The notes: generated by a model not told the origin, from the sequence alone. A stretch of DNA of 64,000 nt from Pantoea sp. Lij88 (GCF_030062155.1 NZ_CP118269.1:3879518-3943517); one strand, 5' to 3'; positions 36,331 to 46,974 are shown, counted from the first letter of the stretch. Numbers and translations: made by a program.

Positions 36331-36948
36331 TTACTTAGCAGATGCGAAGCGGGCTGCCGCTTCGTCCCAGTTAACCACGTTCCAGAACGCTTTGATGTAG
36401 TCAGGACGCTTGTTCTGATACTTCAGGTAGTAAGCGTGTTCCCACACATCCAGACCGATGATCGGGAAGCCAGAAACGCCGGCAACCGCTTCGCCCATCA
36501 GCGGGTTGTCCTGGTTTGCGGTAGAAACCACAGCCAGTTTGTCGCCTTTCTTAACCAGCCATGCCCAGCCAGAACCGAAACGGGTGGCGGCAGCTTTCTC
36601 GAACTCTTCCTGGAATTTTTCCACGCTACCGAAATCTTTCTCGATAGCCGCTTTCAGGTCGCCCTGCAGCGTGGTGCCGGTTTTCAGGCCTTTCCAGAAC
36701 AGGCTGTGGTTAGCGTGACCGCCAGCGTTGTTACGCAGTGGGCCTTTTTTGTCTGCTGGCAGCTGATCCAGTTTGGTGATCAGCTCTTCTACCGGCAGAT
36801 TAGCAAATTCAGTACCTTCCAGCGCCGCGTTCGCGTTGTTCACGTAGGTCTGGTGGTGTTTGGTGTGATGGATCTCCATCGTCTGCTTGTCGAAATGCGG
36901 TTCCAGTGCGTCGTATGCGTAAGGCAGGGATGGCAGTGAATAACTCAT
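36331..36948 (-). CDS. sodA: superoxide dismutase [Mn]
   Basis: 205 aa (E. coli 206). Metal ligands are His27, His81 (in [10 protein letters not shown]), Asp167 and His171 (in LDVWEHAYY). The GGHANH spacing and Gln146 in NQDNPL are the Mn-type pattern. It dismutates superoxide in the cytoplasm. I start at the ATG at 36948 ([15 protein letters not shown]), which follows a GAGAGGAAG ribosome binding site; the frame's upstream ATG adds five residues including that site. The AT-rich upstream region would hold SoxS/Fur control, but I could not define a site. Confidence 0.97.
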   Translation of the reverse strand: MSYSLPSLPYAYDALEPHFDKQTMEIHHTKHHQTYVNNANAALEGTEFANLPVEELITKLDQLPADKKGPLRNNAGGHANHSLFWKGLKTGTTLQGDLKAAIEKDFGSVEKFQEEFEKAAATRFGSGWAWLVKKGDKLAVVSTANQDNPLMGEAVAGVSGFPIIGLDVWEHAYYLKYQNKRPDYIKAFWNVVNWDEAAARFASAK

Positions 36949-37230
36949 GTTCTTCCTCTCCATTTAGTTTGAGCAGCACGACGAATTCGGGACGTGCCGC
37001 GTAAGCAGTCGAATCATTATAGTTAAATTCATGTAGCGTAAAAGGGTAATCAATGCCCTATTAACCATAAGGATTTGCGAAACCCGGCATTAGCAACCCG
37101 TTGTTTTTTCAGTGTGCTGCTGCTGACTCAGCCTTTTCTGCCTTATCCGACAGCGCGCGCGGCGCGCTGAAGCCAGGGCAGCAGCCAGCACGCCTCCCGC
37201 CCGGATGCCGCGTCTGCCCTGCCCTGCGCG

Positions 37231-38571
37231 TTACTGACCCAGCTCGCGCAGCGAGTTGTCGAGTGCGCCAACCAGCCAGTCAATGTCGCTCTCCTGGAAA
37301 GCCAATGGCGGACGCAGTTTCAGCACATTCCCATACGGGCCGGCAACGGAGGTCAGCACACGATGTTCACGCAGCTTTTCGATCAGGTTCAGCGCCAGCG
37401 TTTTGTCCGGCGTTTTACTGTGACGATCGGTGACCAGTTCAAAGCCGATAAACAGCCCGGCTCCGCGCACATCGCCCACACACTCATAGCGATCCATCAG
37501 GGTTCGCAGCTCAGCCAGCAGCTTCGCGCCAACCACGCGGCTGTGTTCCTGTAATCCCTCTTCGGTGATCACTTTCAGAACCGCCTGCGCCGCCGCCATC
37601 GCGACCGGATTGCCACCAAAGGTATTGAAGTAGGGAATGGAGTCGCTGAAGGCGGCCAGCACGTCGCTTTTTGCCAGCAGGCCGGAAACCGGAATGCCAT
37701 TGCCCATCGGCTTGCCGGTGGTAATCACATCAGGCACTACGTCGTGGCGGCCAAAGCCCCAGAACGCGTCGCCGGTTCGGCCAAAGCCAGGCTGAACTTC
37801 ATCGGCAATGAAGATGCCGCCGTTGGCATGCACCACATCGACCGCTTTTTTCAGGAAGCCGCGCGGATTGGGCAGCACACCATCCGAGGAGAAGATCGAG
37901 TCCGCCAGGAACCCGGCAAATTTAATGCCGTGCGCCGCCATATCATCAATCTGCTGCTGAATCTGATCAGCGAACCAGTCACCCAGGTCCGGCGCATCGA
38001 CACGATATGCATCCGGCGGCATCACCAGCCGCGTGGTCGGCGCCAGCGGCTGGCCACTGCCCAGCGCCGGAGAGGCGCCGGAGGTCAGTTCACTGGTGCC
38101 GTGGTAGGCCTCTTTACTGACAATAATTCCGGTACCGCCGCTGAAAGCGCGTGCCACGCGAATCGCCAGGTCATTGGCCTCCGATCCGGTGCACATGTAC
38201 ATCGCGCGATCGATCGCCGCTGGCGTGGTCGCCAGCAGCGCTTCGCTGTAATCCAGAATCGTTTCGTGCAGGTAACGGGTGTGGGTGTTCAGCATTTTCA
38301 TCTGCTGCGTCACCGCCTCAATCACGGCCGGATGACAGTGGCCAATGCTCGCCACGTTGTTGTAGACGTCGAGATATTTATCGCCCGCCGCGTCCCACAG
38401 ATATTGCCCTTCACCCCGCACCAGATGAACCGGTTTGCGATAGAACAGGCGATAGGATTCGCCAAGCACTTTGCTGCGTTTATCGGTCAGTTTGCGCGTT
38501 TCGCTGTCGAGCGCATCGGCATGTTCGGCGCGGAAACTGTTGGTATCCATAATGGTAGAACGCGTGGCCAT
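37231..38571 (-). CDS. class III PLP-dependent aminotransferase
   Basis: 446 aa. The cofactor lysine is Lys287 in ITTGKPMGNG, Asp257 in FIADEVQPGFGRTG binds the pyridine nitrogen, and TGSEANDLA (129-137) holds the phosphate loop. The pattern GPYGNVLKLRPPL near the C-terminus is common in alanine-glyoxylate/ethanolamine-phosphate phospho-lyase-like members, so it may act on a small amino alcohol or beta-amino acid. Substrate is not established. ATG 38571 follows CGGGAG; an alternative ATG is seven codons in. It is divergent from a DeoR regulator, the likely controller. Confidence 0.8.
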   Translation of the reverse strand: MATRSTIMDTNSFRAEHADALDSETRKLTDKRSKVLGESYRLFYRKPVHLVRGEGQYLWDAAGDKYLDVYNNVASIGHCHPAVIEAVTQQMKMLNTHTRYLHETILDYSEALLATTPAAIDRAMYMCTGSEANDLAIRVARAFSGGTGIIVSKEAYHGTSELTSGASPALGSGQPLAPTTRLVMPPDAYRVDAPDLGDWFADQIQQQIDDMAAHGIKFAGFLADSIFSSDGVLPNPRGFLKKAVDVVHANGGIFIADEVQPGFGRTGDAFWGFGRHDVVPDVITTGKPMGNGIPVSGLLAKSDVLAAFSDSIPYFNTFGGNPVAMAAAQAVLKVITEEGLQEHSRVVGAKLLAELRTLMDRYECVGDVRGAGLFIGFELVTDRHSKTPDKTLALNLIEKLREHRVLTSVAGPYGNVLKLRPPLAFQESDIDWLVGALDNSLRELGQ

Positions 38572-38646
38572 AATGACTCCCGTGACAAGGATGAAGGAGG
38601 AAGAGCTGACCCCTGTATCATGCCTGCGTGATTCTAAAATGCAACC

Positions 38647-38673
38647 AAATACACAAATACAATAAAATACACA
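38647..38673. promoter_or_regulatory. Candidate DeoR-family operator repeats
   Basis: AAATACACA occurs at 38647-38655 and again at 38665-38673, an 18-base period, with a partial AAATACAA between them. It lies in the gap between the divergent aminotransferase and DeoR genes, where DeoR proteins often bind short direct repeats. Confidence 0.5.
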
Positions 38674-38777
38674 TGACGCAGGCCGATCCCCACGCTAAGC
38701 TTGCCGCTGATTCAGACGGAATCTTTCGCTTCAGTGGCGTATCATCCGTGCTCTTCGCGCTTTATAAGGAAACCTCT

Positions 38778-39554
38778 ATGCTGCAGGAAACGCGTCTTCA
38801 CCGCATCCGTGCCTTACTGACCCGGCTTAATCAGGTCAGTACCGAGCGCATTATCAGGGAGCTGGGGGTGTCACGCGAAACCGCGCGCCGCGATATCATT
38901 GAGCTGGAAGCACAGGGTCTGGCGCGTCGCGTTCATGGCGGACTGGTGGCGATTGAAACGGCGGCTGAACCGCCGCTGACAGAACGCCGCAGCACCCAGA
39001 CCCGCGAGAAGCGCACCCTCGCCCGCGCCGCTGCACAGTTGCTGCAGCCCGGACAGACGCTGTTTCTGGATGCGGGCAGCACCACTACGCTGCTGGCAGA
39101 GGAGCTGCATGCCCTTTCCGGCCTGACGATAGTGACCAACAGCCTGCAGGCCGCGCTGGCGCTGAGCGCCGGAGAAGAAAATCAGCCGCTGAATAATCAG
39201 ATAATTTTGCTGGGCGGGACGATGTCGGCGGGTGCGCAACAGACGCGCGGCGAAATCACCGTGGGCGAGATCATCCGCTATCGCGCCGATGTCGCGCTGC
39301 TGTCGCCGGTGGGCATAGAAGCGGATTGCGGTGCCAGTAGTTTTCACCCGCATGAAGCGGCTATTGCCAGAGCGATGGTGCAGCAATCCGCTGCCTGCTA
39401 TCTGCTGGCCGATCACACCAAACTGGGCGTGGTCAGCCGCACGGTCTATGCGCCGCCGCAGACCATCTCCCTGCTGATTACCGACAGCGGCGGCGACAAC
39501 ACAGCCGCCCTTGAGGCGTTGCAGCAGACGCTGCCAGAGGTGATGGTGGTTTAG
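38778..39554 (+). CDS. DeoR/GlpR family transcriptional regulator
   Basis: 258 aa from ATG 38778 with AAGGA upstream. N-terminal HTH ([27 protein letters not shown], then [10 protein letters not shown]) and a C-terminal DeoRC sensor ([30 protein letters not shown]) that usually binds a phosphorylated sugar or metabolite. It probably represses the divergent aminotransferase gene in the absence of that substrate. Its stop overlaps the convergent fdhD stop by 4 bases. The 50-codon upstream extension of the frame lies in the control region and is not used. Confidence 0.87.
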   Translation: MLQETRLHRIRALLTRLNQVSTERIIRELGVSRETARRDIIELEAQGLARRVHGGLVAIETAAEPPLTERRSTQTREKRTLARAAAQLLQPGQTLFLDAGSTTTLLAEELHALSGLTIVTNSLQAALALSAGEENQPLNNQIILLGGTMSAGAQQTRGEITVGEIIRYRADVALLSPVGIEADCGASSFHPHEAAIARAMVQQSAACYLLADHTKLGVVSRTVYAPPQTISLLITDSGGDNTAALEALQQTLPEVMVV

Positions 39555-40375
39555 CGCAGTCGCTGAGGATGGCTGTAGACCGTGGCACGGCCAGGCTTAC
39601 TGAACCCGACCAGCGTCAGGTTGCAGCGCTCAGCCACCTCAACCGCCAGGCGTGTCGCGGCTGAAACCGCAAACAGGATCTCAACGCCGCACATGGCGGA
39701 CTTCTGCACCATTTCATAGCTGGCGCGGCTGGAGACCAGCACTGCGCCCGGTCCCCACTCTGACTGGCTGCGATATCCCAGCAGCTTATCCAGCGCCACA
39801 TGGCGACCCACATCTTCACAGCCACCGGCCAGCTGCCCATCGGGCTGGATCCACGCGGCAGCATGGGTGCAGCCGGTTTTCTGCCCGACCGGCTGATAAT
39901 CCTTCAACTGACCCAGCGCCCGATCCAGCTGGTCCAGCGCGAAGGTCTGGGTAAACGGCAGCGGAGAGAGTGGCTTGCCGATCTGGTCCAGCTGTTCAAC
40001 GCCACACACGCCGCAACCGGTCCGGCCCGCCAGCGCGCGACGCTGCTCTTTCAGCGCCATAAAGCGGCGGCTGGAAAGCTCAATCTGAACCTCAATGCCG
40101 TGACAGCCCGGCACGATGTCCATGCCGAAAATGTCGCCAGGTGCGTCGATAATGCCCTCTGACAGCGAGAAACCCAGCGCAAAGGCCTCCAGATCTTTGG
40201 GCGTGGTCATCATCACCACGTGCGAGATGCCGTTATAGACCAGCGCCACCGGAACTTCGTCCGCCAGCCAGTCATCCTGTGCATCCGTCAGGTCTTTACG
40301 CTGCCACACCTGCGTTCTGCTGATGCCGGCCTGAATTGTTAAATCTTCGCCTGAGTCAGGCTGGATAGCTTTCAA
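39551..40375 (-). CDS. fdhD: formate dehydrogenase sulfurtransferase FdhD
   Basis: 274 aa. It passes sulfur from IscS to the molybdenum cofactor, giving active formate dehydrogenase. The essential CxxC is Cys121-Gly-Val-Cys124 in [13 protein letters not shown], the same positions as in E. coli. Other conserved parts are [25 protein letters not shown] and [11 protein letters not shown]. It is divergent from fdoG, its client, as in E. coli. Confidence 0.96.
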   Translation of the reverse strand: MKAIQPDSGEDLTIQAGISRTQVWQRKDLTDAQDDWLADEVPVALVYNGISHVVMMTTPKDLEAFALGFSLSEGIIDAPGDIFGMDIVPGCHGIEVQIELSSRRFMALKEQRRALAGRTGCGVCGVEQLDQIGKPLSPLPFTQTFALDQLDRALGQLKDYQPVGQKTGCTHAAAWIQPDGQLAGGCEDVGRHVALDKLLGYRSQSEWGPGAVLVSSRASYEMVQKSAMCGVEILFAVSAATRLAVEVAERCNLTLVGFSKPGRATVYSHPQRLR

Positions 40376-40770
40376 AAAATATGGCCTGTTGTTAATAAAT
40401 TATGTAATTCAGTGCCCGGGACGGCAGAGCACTGACGCGCTCTGATTCTGCCTTTTAGCCTCTGGTAGCGCAAATAAACAGCGGGGCAATTCATGCGGTT
40501 TTCTCCCCCGAAAGGCGTAGCCACGCCCGCTGGCGGACATAATGATAATGGTTCTCTTTTACGCATTAACATCGGTAAGCATAAAACAACAGTAATAATC
40601 CGCGCCGTCTGAAAATCAGCTTGCAGCACAACGCCACCGCCGAGGATTTTTAACAAAATTTAGAAAAAGAATTACTAATGACTAACCTGTTGACCCCGGT
40701 CAATTTACAGGCAATCAGGGCTGCTATTTTGCAAGGCTTCGCAATGGAGCCAATAAAGAAGAACAATAAA
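40376..40770. promoter_or_regulatory. fdhD/fdoG divergent control region
   Basis: 395 bases without a gene. Small inverted repeats are visible: AGTGC...GCACT (40411-40433), GGCGT-AGCC-ACGCC (40514-40527) and CCGC-TG-GCGG nearby (40527-40536). The stretch from about 40540 to fdoG is AT-rich and likely promoter. I could not assign a specific regulator or riboswitch. Confidence 0.4.
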
Positions 40771-43700
40771 ATGCAGATTAACAGACGGAGTTTTTTCAAA
40801 ATCTGTGCGGGCGGACTGGCGGGCACCAGCGCGGCGTTACTCGGCTTTGCCCCCACCACCGCGTTAGCCAGCGTCAGAGAATTAAAACTCATTCGCGCCA
40901 GAGAAACACGGAATAACTGTACCTACTGTTCAGTCGGCTGCGGCATGCTGATTTACAGCCTGGGAGAGGGTTCTGAAAATGCCAGCGCCTTGATTTACCA
41001 TATTGAAGGCGATCCTGACCATCCGGTCAGTCGCGGATCGCTCTGCCCGAAAGGCGCTGGCGTCATCGACTTTATTCACAGCGAACAGCGACTGAAGTAC
41101 CCGGAATACCGCGCGCCTGGATCGGATAAATGGCAGCGCATCAGCTGGGATGAGGCCTTTGAGCGTATTGCCCGTCTGATGAAGCAGGATCGCGATGCGC
41201 ATTTCCAGGCTACCAACGCCGCTGGCGTAACGGTTAACCGCTGGCCGACCACCGCCATGCTCTGCTCCTCCGCCGCCAGTAATGAAACCGGCCTGCTCGA
41301 TCAGAAGTTTGCCCGCGCGCTGGGTATTCTGGCGCTGGAAAACCAGGCGCGCCTGTGTCACGGCCCGACCGTGGCTGCGCTGGCTCCGAGCTTTGGTCGC
41401 GGTGCAATGACCAATAGCTGGAATGACATTAAAAACGCCAACGTGGTGATGATCATGGGCGGCAACCCCGCCGAGGCGCATCCGGTTGGCTTTAAATGGG
41501 TGATTAAAGCTAAAACCCATAACAATGCGCAGGTCATCGTGGTCGATCCGCGCTTTAACCGCTCGGCGGCGGTGGCCGATCTCTACGCGCCCCTGCGTGC
41601 GGGCAGCGACGTGGTATTCCTGATGGGGGTCATCAACTATCTGCTGCAACACAATAAGATTCAGCAGGAGTATGTTCGCGCCTTCACCAATGCCGCCCTG
41701 ATTGTCAGCGAAGGCTTCAGTTTCAGCGACGGTCTGTTCAGCGGCTACGATGCTGAAACCCGCCAGTACGATCGTCAGAGCTGGCACTATGCGCTGGATG
41801 AAAACGGCCATGCACGACGCGATGACAGCTTTGCGCATCCACGCTGCGTGCTGAATCTGCTGAAAAGCCACGCCAGCCGCTATACCCCGGAGATGGTGAC
41901 ACGCCTGTGCGGCACCTCGCAGGAATCCTTTATTGCGGTGTGCGAGCAGCTTGCCTCTACCTGTGTGCCCACTCGTACCGCAACCATTCTCTATGCGCTG
42001 GGCTGGACCCATCACACCAACGGTTCACAGATTATCCGCACGGCAGCCATGATCCAGCTGCTGCTGGGCAACATCGGTATGCCGGGTGGCGGTATCAATG
42101 CGCTGCGCGGTCACTCCAACGTACAGGGTTATACCGACCTCGGCCTGCTGGCGCAGAGCCTGCCGGGTTATCTGCCGCTGCCGTCAGAGAAGTTGACTAC
42201 GTTAGCGAACTACCTGCAGAAGGCCACGCCGGTTGCGACGCTGCCGGACCAGGTCAACTACTGGCAGAACACCGATAAGTTTTTCGTCAGCCTGATGAAG
42301 AGTTTCTACGGCGATAACGCCACGGCGGAGAACCAGTGGGGCTACGACTGGCTGCCGAAGTGGGACAAGAGCTACGACTGCATGGCGCAGGCGGAGATGA
42401 TGGAGCAGGGTGCGCTGAACGGCTGCCTGATTCAGGGCTTCAACCTGCTGGCCGCGTTCCCGGACAAAAACAAAGCGGTCCGGGCCCTTTCCCGCCTCAA
42501 ATATATGGTGGTGATCGATCCGCTGCGTACCGAAACCGCCAGCTTCTGGCAGCATCACGACGCGTTTAACGACGTCGATCCGGCGACAATTCAGACCGAA
42601 GTGTTCCGTCTGCCCTCTTCCTGCTTCGCGGAAGAGTCGGGATCGGTGGCGAATTCGTCACGCTGGCTGCAGTGGCACTGGGCCGCCGCCGAGCCTCCCG
42701 CGGAAGCGCTGCACGACGGTAAAATCCTCGGCAATCTGTTCATGCGTCTGCGCGCGCTCTATCGCCAGGAAGGCGGTGCCACCCCTGAGCCGCTGATGGC
42801 GATGCGCTGGGACTACCGCGATCCGTACAATCCTGAGCCGGAAGAGGTGGCGCAGGAGAGCAACGGTCAGGCGCTGGCCGATATTTACGATGCCAGCGGC
42901 ACGCTGCTGCTGAAAAAAGGCCAGCAGCTGAACGGCTTCTCAGAGCTGCGTAACGACGGCACCACCGCCAGCGCCTGCTGGATCTACAGCGGCAGCTGGA
43001 CGCCGGAAGGCAACCAGATGGCACGACGCGACAACGCCGATCCATCCGGACTGGGCGCGGTCTCAGGCTGGGCCTGGGCCTGGCCCGCTAACCGCCGCAT
43101 TCTCTATAACCGCGCCTCCGCTGATGCGCAGGGTAAAGCCTGGGATCCGCAGCGCCGCCTGATTGAGTGGGATGGCGCACGCTGGCACGGCATCGACGTG
43201 CCGGATTATCCGGTGACGCTGTCGCCACAGCAGCAGGCCGGCCCGTTTATCATGCAGCCCGATGGCCTCGGCCACCTCTTTGCGCTCGATAAGATGGCCG
43301 ACGGCCCGTTCCCCGAACATTACGAACCGATGGAAAGCCCCCTCGCCGACAATCCCCTGCATCCGCAGCAGCGTCACAGTCCGGTGGTTCGTCTGTTCAG
43401 CAGTGACGCTGCGCAACTGGGCGAGGCCGCCGACTATCCCTGCGTCGCCACGACCTATTCCATCACCGAACTGTTCCGCCACTGGACCAAGCATGCCCTG
43501 CTGAACGCGATCGCGCAGCCGGAGCAGTTTGTCGAGATCGGCACCGAACTGGCTGAGGAGAAAGGTATTCAGGCCGGAGACAGCGTCAGGGTCACCTCAC
43601 GTCGCGGCTATATCAAAGCCAAAGCGGTGGTGACGCGTCGTCTGCAGCGTCTGATGATTGACGGCACGCCGGTTGATACCGTGGGCATTCCCTGCCACTG

Positions 43701-43821
43701 GGGCTTTGAAGGCACCACGCGTAAAGGCTTCCTCGCCAATACGCTGACGCCTTCGGTTGGCGATGCCAACTCGCAGACCCCGGAGTACAAGGGATTTTTA
43801 GTGAAAGTGGAAAAAGCGTAA
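40771..43821 (+). CDS. fdoG: formate dehydrogenase-O major subunit FdoG, cysteine form
   Basis: 1016 aa, exactly the E. coli length, with a Tat signal (NRRSFFKICAGGLAG) and a 4Fe-4S motif NNCTYCSVGCGM. It is the molybdopterin enzyme that oxidises formate in the periplasm and feeds electrons to quinone through FdoH and FdoI. Residue 196 is Cys (TGT at 41356-41358, context NQARLCHGP) where E. coli FdoG has selenocysteine. I start at ATG 40771 (MQINRRSFF); the open frame begins 31 codons earlier without homology. The ribosome binding site is poor. Confidence 0.95.
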   Translation: MQINRRSFFKICAGGLAGTSAALLGFAPTTALASVRELKLIRARETRNNCTYCSVGCGMLIYSLGEGSENASALIYHIEGDPDHPVSRGSLCPKGAGVIDFIHSEQRLKYPEYRAPGSDKWQRISWDEAFERIARLMKQDRDAHFQATNAAGVTVNRWPTTAMLCSSAASNETGLLDQKFARALGILALENQARLCHGPTVAALAPSFGRGAMTNSWNDIKNANVVMIMGGNPAEAHPVGFKWVIKAKTHNNAQVIVVDPRFNRSAAVADLYAPLRAGSDVVFLMGVINYLLQHNKIQQEYVRAFTNAALIVSEGFSFSDGLFSGYDAETRQYDRQSWHYALDENGHARRDDSFAHPRCVLNLLKSHASRYTPEMVTRLCGTSQESFIAVCEQLASTCVPTRTATILYALGWTHHTNGSQIIRTAAMIQLLLGNIGMPGGGINALRGHSNVQGYTDLGLLAQSLPGYLPLPSEKLTTLANYLQKATPVATLPDQVNYWQNTDKFFVSLMKSFYGDNATAENQWGYDWLPKWDKSYDCMAQAEMMEQGALNGCLIQGFNLLAAFPDKNKAVRALSRLKYMVVIDPLRTETASFWQHHDAFNDVDPATIQTEVFRLPSSCFAEESGSVANSSRWLQWHWAAAEPPAEALHDGKILGNLFMRLRALYRQEGGATPEPLMAMRWDYRDPYNPEPEEVAQESNGQALADIYDASGTLLLKKGQQLNGFSELRNDGTTASACWIYSGSWTPEGNQMARRDNADPSGLGAVSGWAWAWPANRRILYNRASADAQGKAWDPQRRLIEWDGARWHGIDVPDYPVTLSPQQQAGPFIMQPDGLGHLFALDKMADGPFPEHYEPMESPLADNPLHPQQRHSPVVRLFSSDAAQLGEAADYPCVATTYSITELFRHWTKHALLNAIAQPEQFVEIGTELAEEKGIQAGDSVRVTSRRGYIKAKAVVTRRLQRLMIDGTPVDTVGIPCHWGFEGTTRKGFLANTLTPSVGDANSQTPEYKGFLVKVEKA

Positions 43822-43833
43822 CGGTGGATGACA

Positions 43834-44733
43834 ATGGCTTATCAATCACAGGATATTATCCGTCGCTCTGCGACCAATGGCTTTACCCCGCCGCCGCAGG
43901 CGCGCAATCACCAGCGCGAAGTGGCGAAGCTTATCGACGTCACCACCTGTATCGGCTGCAAAGGCTGCCAGGTCGCCTGCTCCGAGTGGAACGACATCCG
44001 CGATGAAGTCGGCCACAACATCGGGGTTTATGACAACCCCACCGATCTGACCGCCAAATCCTGGACGGTGATGCGCTTTGCGGAAGTCGAAGAGAACGGC
44101 AGGCTGGCCTGGCTGATTCGCAAAGATGGCTGTATGCACTGCACCGATCCCGGCTGCCTGAAAGCCTGTCCGTCGGCAGGTGCCATCATTCAGTACGCCA
44201 ACGGTATCGTCGATTTTCAGTCTGAGCAGTGCATCGGCTGCGGCTACTGCATCGCAGGCTGCCCGTTCAATGTGCCACGGCTGAATAAAGAGGATAACCG
44301 CGCCTACAAATGCACGCTGTGCGTGGATCGCGTCAGCGTCGGCCAGGAACCCGCCTGCGTGAAGACCTGTCCGACCGGTGCGATTCATTTCGGCAGCAAA
44401 AGCGACATGCTGACGCTGGCGGAGGAACGCGTGGCGGAGCTGAAGTCGCGCGGGTTTGCGCAGGCCGGACTCTATAACCCGGAAGGCGTGGGCGGCACCC
44501 ACGTCATGTATGTGCTGCATCATGCCGACAGGCCTCAGCTCTATCACGGCCTGCCTGCCAACCCAGGCATCAGCCCGACCGTGACCTTCTGGAAGGGGAT
44601 CTGGAAACCGCTGGCGGCGGTGGGTTTTGCCGCGACGTTCGCCGCCTCAATCTTCCACTATGTCGGCGTTGGCCCGAATCGCGTCACTGAAGCGCACGAT
44701 GACAACGACGATCAGCCTGAGGAGCGCAAATAA
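43834..44733 (+). CDS. fdoH: formate dehydrogenase-O iron-sulfur subunit FdoH
   Basis: 299 aa from ATG 43834 ([16 protein letters not shown] as in E. coli); another ATG lies two codons upstream. Four ferredoxin-type Cys clusters are intact: [20 protein letters not shown] with [15 protein letters not shown] and CTLCV with CVKTC. A C-terminal helix ([25 protein letters not shown]) anchors it in the inner membrane. It relays electrons from FdoG to FdoI. Its TAA overlaps the fdoI ATG. Confidence 0.96.
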   Translation: MAYQSQDIIRRSATNGFTPPPQARNHQREVAKLIDVTTCIGCKGCQVACSEWNDIRDEVGHNIGVYDNPTDLTAKSWTVMRFAEVEENGRLAWLIRKDGCMHCTDPGCLKACPSAGAIIQYANGIVDFQSEQCIGCGYCIAGCPFNVPRLNKEDNRAYKCTLCVDRVSVGQEPACVKTCPTGAIHFGSKSDMLTLAEERVAELKSRGFAQAGLYNPEGVGGTHVMYVLHHADRPQLYHGLPANPGISPTVTFWKGIWKPLAAVGFAATFAASIFHYVGVGPNRVTEAHDDNDDQPEERK

Positions 44734-45374
44734 TGAAAAAGCCCGATCATCTGGTGCGTTACCGCGCACCGGAACGCATCAATCACTGGATCGTCGCGAT
44801 TTGCTTTGTCATGGCCGCGTTAAGCGGATTAGGGTTTTTCTTTCCCTCTTTTAACTGGCTGATGCTGATATTTGGCACGCCACAACTGGCGCGTATTCTG
44901 CATCCTTTTGTGGGCGTCGTGATGTTTGCCGCTTTTATGCTGATGTTTTTGCGCTACTGGAAACACAACCTGATCAATCGCGATGATCTTTACTGGGCCA
45001 GAAATATCCACCGGATTGCGATGAATGAGGAGGTGGGAGATACCGGTAAATATAACTTTGGTCAGAAGTGTGTGTTCTGGGCTGCTATCATCAGCTTAGT
45101 ATTGCTGCTTGCCAGCGGCATTGTCATCTGGCGACCTTACTTTGCTGATGCCTTTGCCATTCCGCTGATTCGTCTGGCGCTGATTGTGCATTCGGTGTCA
45201 GCGGTGGCGCTGATCATCGTCATTATGGTGCATATTTATGCTGCATTGTGGGTCAAAGGCACACTGACCGCGATGGTGGAAGGCTGGGTCAGCTCTGAAT
45301 GGGCCAGACAGCATCATCCCCGGTGGTATCGTGAGCAGCGTAATCCGCCAATAAAACAGGAAAAACGCCCCTGA
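44733..45374 (+). CDS. fdoI: formate dehydrogenase cytochrome b556 subunit FdoI
   Basis: 213 aa (E. coli 211). Four membrane helices with haem-ligand histidines in the first and last ([27 protein letters not shown]). It carries two haems and reduces quinone on the cytoplasmic side. Tightly coupled: ATG overlaps the fdoH stop and its TGA overlaps the fdhE ATG. Confidence 0.95.
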   Translation: MKKPDHLVRYRAPERINHWIVAICFVMAALSGLGFFFPSFNWLMLIFGTPQLARILHPFVGVVMFAAFMLMFLRYWKHNLINRDDLYWARNIHRIAMNEEVGDTGKYNFGQKCVFWAAIISLVLLLASGIVIWRPYFADAFAIPLIRLALIVHSVSAVALIIVIMVHIYAALWVKGTLTAMVEGWVSSEWARQHHPRWYREQRNPPIKQEKRP

Positions 45375-46297
45375 TGAGTATTCGCATAATCCCGCAGGAC
45401 CAGCTGGAGAAAGGCGAAAAGACTACGGCGGAGATGATTCCGCCGTTACTTTTTCCACGGCTGAAAAATTTATACAGTCGTCGTGCCGCGCGACTGCGCG
45501 ACCTGGCGGCGAAAAATCCACTGGGTGATTATCTGCGCTTTGCGGCGGTGATCGCTGAAGCACAGGAGATTGTTCTGTATGACCATCCCCTGCACATTGA
45601 CCTGCATGCCCGACTGACTCAGAGCGCCAGCGAGGGCAAACCGCCACTGAACATTCACACCCTGCCGCGCGATCCGCACTGGCAACGGCTGCTGCACTCG
45701 CTGATTGCCGAGCTGAAGCCGGAGATGAGTGGGCAGGCGCTGGCGGTGCTGGAGAATCTGGAGAAGGCGTCCGCCACCGAGCTGGAGACGCTGGCCAGTG
45801 CGCTGTTTACCGGCGAATATGCGCTGGTCAGCAGCGATAAAGCGCCCTTTATCTGGGCGGCACTCTCGCTCTACTGGGCGCAGATGGCGGCCCTGATCCC
45901 CGGCAAAGCACGCGCTGAGATGGGCGATCAGCGTCAGTTCTGTCCGGTCTGCGCCAGTATGCCGGTCGCCAGTGTAGTGCATATGGGCAGTCATGAAGGC
46001 GCGCGCTACCTGCACTGCAATCTGTGCGAAAGTGAATGGCATGTGGTACGCAGCAAATGTACCCAGTGCGAACAGTCCCGTGATCTGCACTACTGGTCGC
46101 TCGACAGCGAAAAGGCGGCGGTCAAGGCGGAGAGCTGTGGCGACTGCGGCACCTACCTGAAGATGCTCTATCAGGAGAAAGATCCGGCGATTGAACCGGT
46201 GGCCGATGACCTGGCGTCGCTGATACTGGATGCCAAAATGGAGCAGGAAGGCTTCGCACGCAGCAGTCTCAATCCCTTTATGTTTCCTGGCGAATAG
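45374..46297 (+). CDS. fdhE: formate dehydrogenase accessory protein FdhE
   Basis: 307 aa (E. coli 309), cytoplasmic. Four CxxC metal-binding pairs in the C-terminal half: CPVC, CNLC, CTQC and CGDC. It is needed to make active periplasmic formate dehydrogenases and interacts with their catalytic subunits. Translationally coupled to fdoI; yibF follows after 21 bases, with no selA/selB between. Confidence 0.95.
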   Translation: MSIRIIPQDQLEKGEKTTAEMIPPLLFPRLKNLYSRRAARLRDLAAKNPLGDYLRFAAVIAEAQEIVLYDHPLHIDLHARLTQSASEGKPPLNIHTLPRDPHWQRLLHSLIAELKPEMSGQALAVLENLEKASATELETLASALFTGEYALVSSDKAPFIWAALSLYWAQMAALIPGKARAEMGDQRQFCPVCASMPVASVVHMGSHEGARYLHCNLCESEWHVVRSKCTQCEQSRDLHYWSLDSEKAAVKAESCGDCGTYLKMLYQEKDPAIEPVADDLASLILDAKMEQEGFARSSLNPFMFPGE

Positions 46298-46318
46298 TCA
46301 CTGAATCCGGAGAACCCG

Positions 46319-46930
46319 ATGAAACTGATTGGCAGCTATACCAGCCCGTTTGTGCGTAAGATTTCGATTATCATGCTGGAAAAAGGCATTACTTTTGAAT
46401 TCGTTAACGCATCGCCTTACAGCGATGACAGCCATGTGCCGCACTACAATCCGCTGGGCAAAGTCCCGGCGCTGGTTGCTGACGATAAGCAAATCTGGTT
46501 CGACTCCAGCATCATCGCGGAATTTCTGGAACTGCGCGGCGAGGAGCCCGCTCTGCTGCCTGACGATCCACTTGAGTCGCTTAATATCCGTCAGCTGGAG
46601 AAGCTGGCAGATGGCGTTTGTGATGCCGCGCTGGTGATCGTGCGCGAGCAGATGCGACCGGGTGATTTGCAGTCGGAAGAGGTGCTGCTGCGTAATCGTG
46701 AAAAGATTCAGCGCAGTCTCGATATGCTGGAAGCAAAGGCCGCTGAGGGGAAATGGCTTAACAACGGCCAGCTCAATCTGGCGGATATCGCTACCGGCTG
46801 CATGATCGGCTACCTCAATTTCCGCCGCGTGGTGCCCAACTGGTGTGTTGAGCGTCCGGCGCTGGTGAAGCTGGCGGAAACGCTGTTCCAGCGCGAGAGC
46901 TTTGCGCGGACGACGCCGCCTGCGGCGTGA
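46319..46930 (+). CDS. yibF: glutathione S-transferase-like protein YibF
   Basis: 203 aa (E. coli 202). N-terminal thioredoxin fold ([17 protein letters not shown], with Ser8/Ser-Pro of the glutathione site; [10 protein letters not shown] cis-Pro loop; [11 protein letters not shown]) and a helical C-terminal domain with [20 protein letters not shown]. Activity is not known in vivo. It is probably co-transcribed with fdoGHI-fdhE. In E. coli it sits beside selAB. Confidence 0.93.
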   Translation: MKLIGSYTSPFVRKISIIMLEKGITFEFVNASPYSDDSHVPHYNPLGKVPALVADDKQIWFDSSIIAEFLELRGEEPALLPDDPLESLNIRQLEKLADGVCDAALVIVREQMRPGDLQSEEVLLRNREKIQRSLDMLEAKAAEGKWLNNGQLNLADIATGCMIGYLNFRRVVPNWCVERPALVKLAETLFQRESFARTTPPAA

Positions 46931-46942
46931 GGGGTGCTGTAG

Positions 46943-46974
46943 CCAGACCCATTAAGAGGGACAATGGGGTCTGG
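46943..46974. terminator. Inverted repeat between yibF and the GT9 gene
   Basis: CCAGACCCATT pairs with AATGGGGTCTGG (one bulged G) around AAGAGGGAC. It lies between convergent genes; no T run is present. It could end the fdo-yibF transcript or mark the left boundary of the acquired islet. Confidence 0.5.

Noticed and set aside
40372..40656. 94-codon minus-strand frame upstream of fdhD
   Set aside because: It lies in the fdhD/fdoG control region and has no homology; it overlaps the fdhD start.
40678..40770. Upstream extension of fdoG by 31 codons
   Set aside because: The Tat signal must be near the N-terminus, and the ATG at 40771 gives the exact E. coli length of 1016.
42000..42600. Selenocysteine insertion element in fdoG
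   Set aside because: Codon 196 is TGT and the frame contains no internal TGA, so no SECIS is needed.
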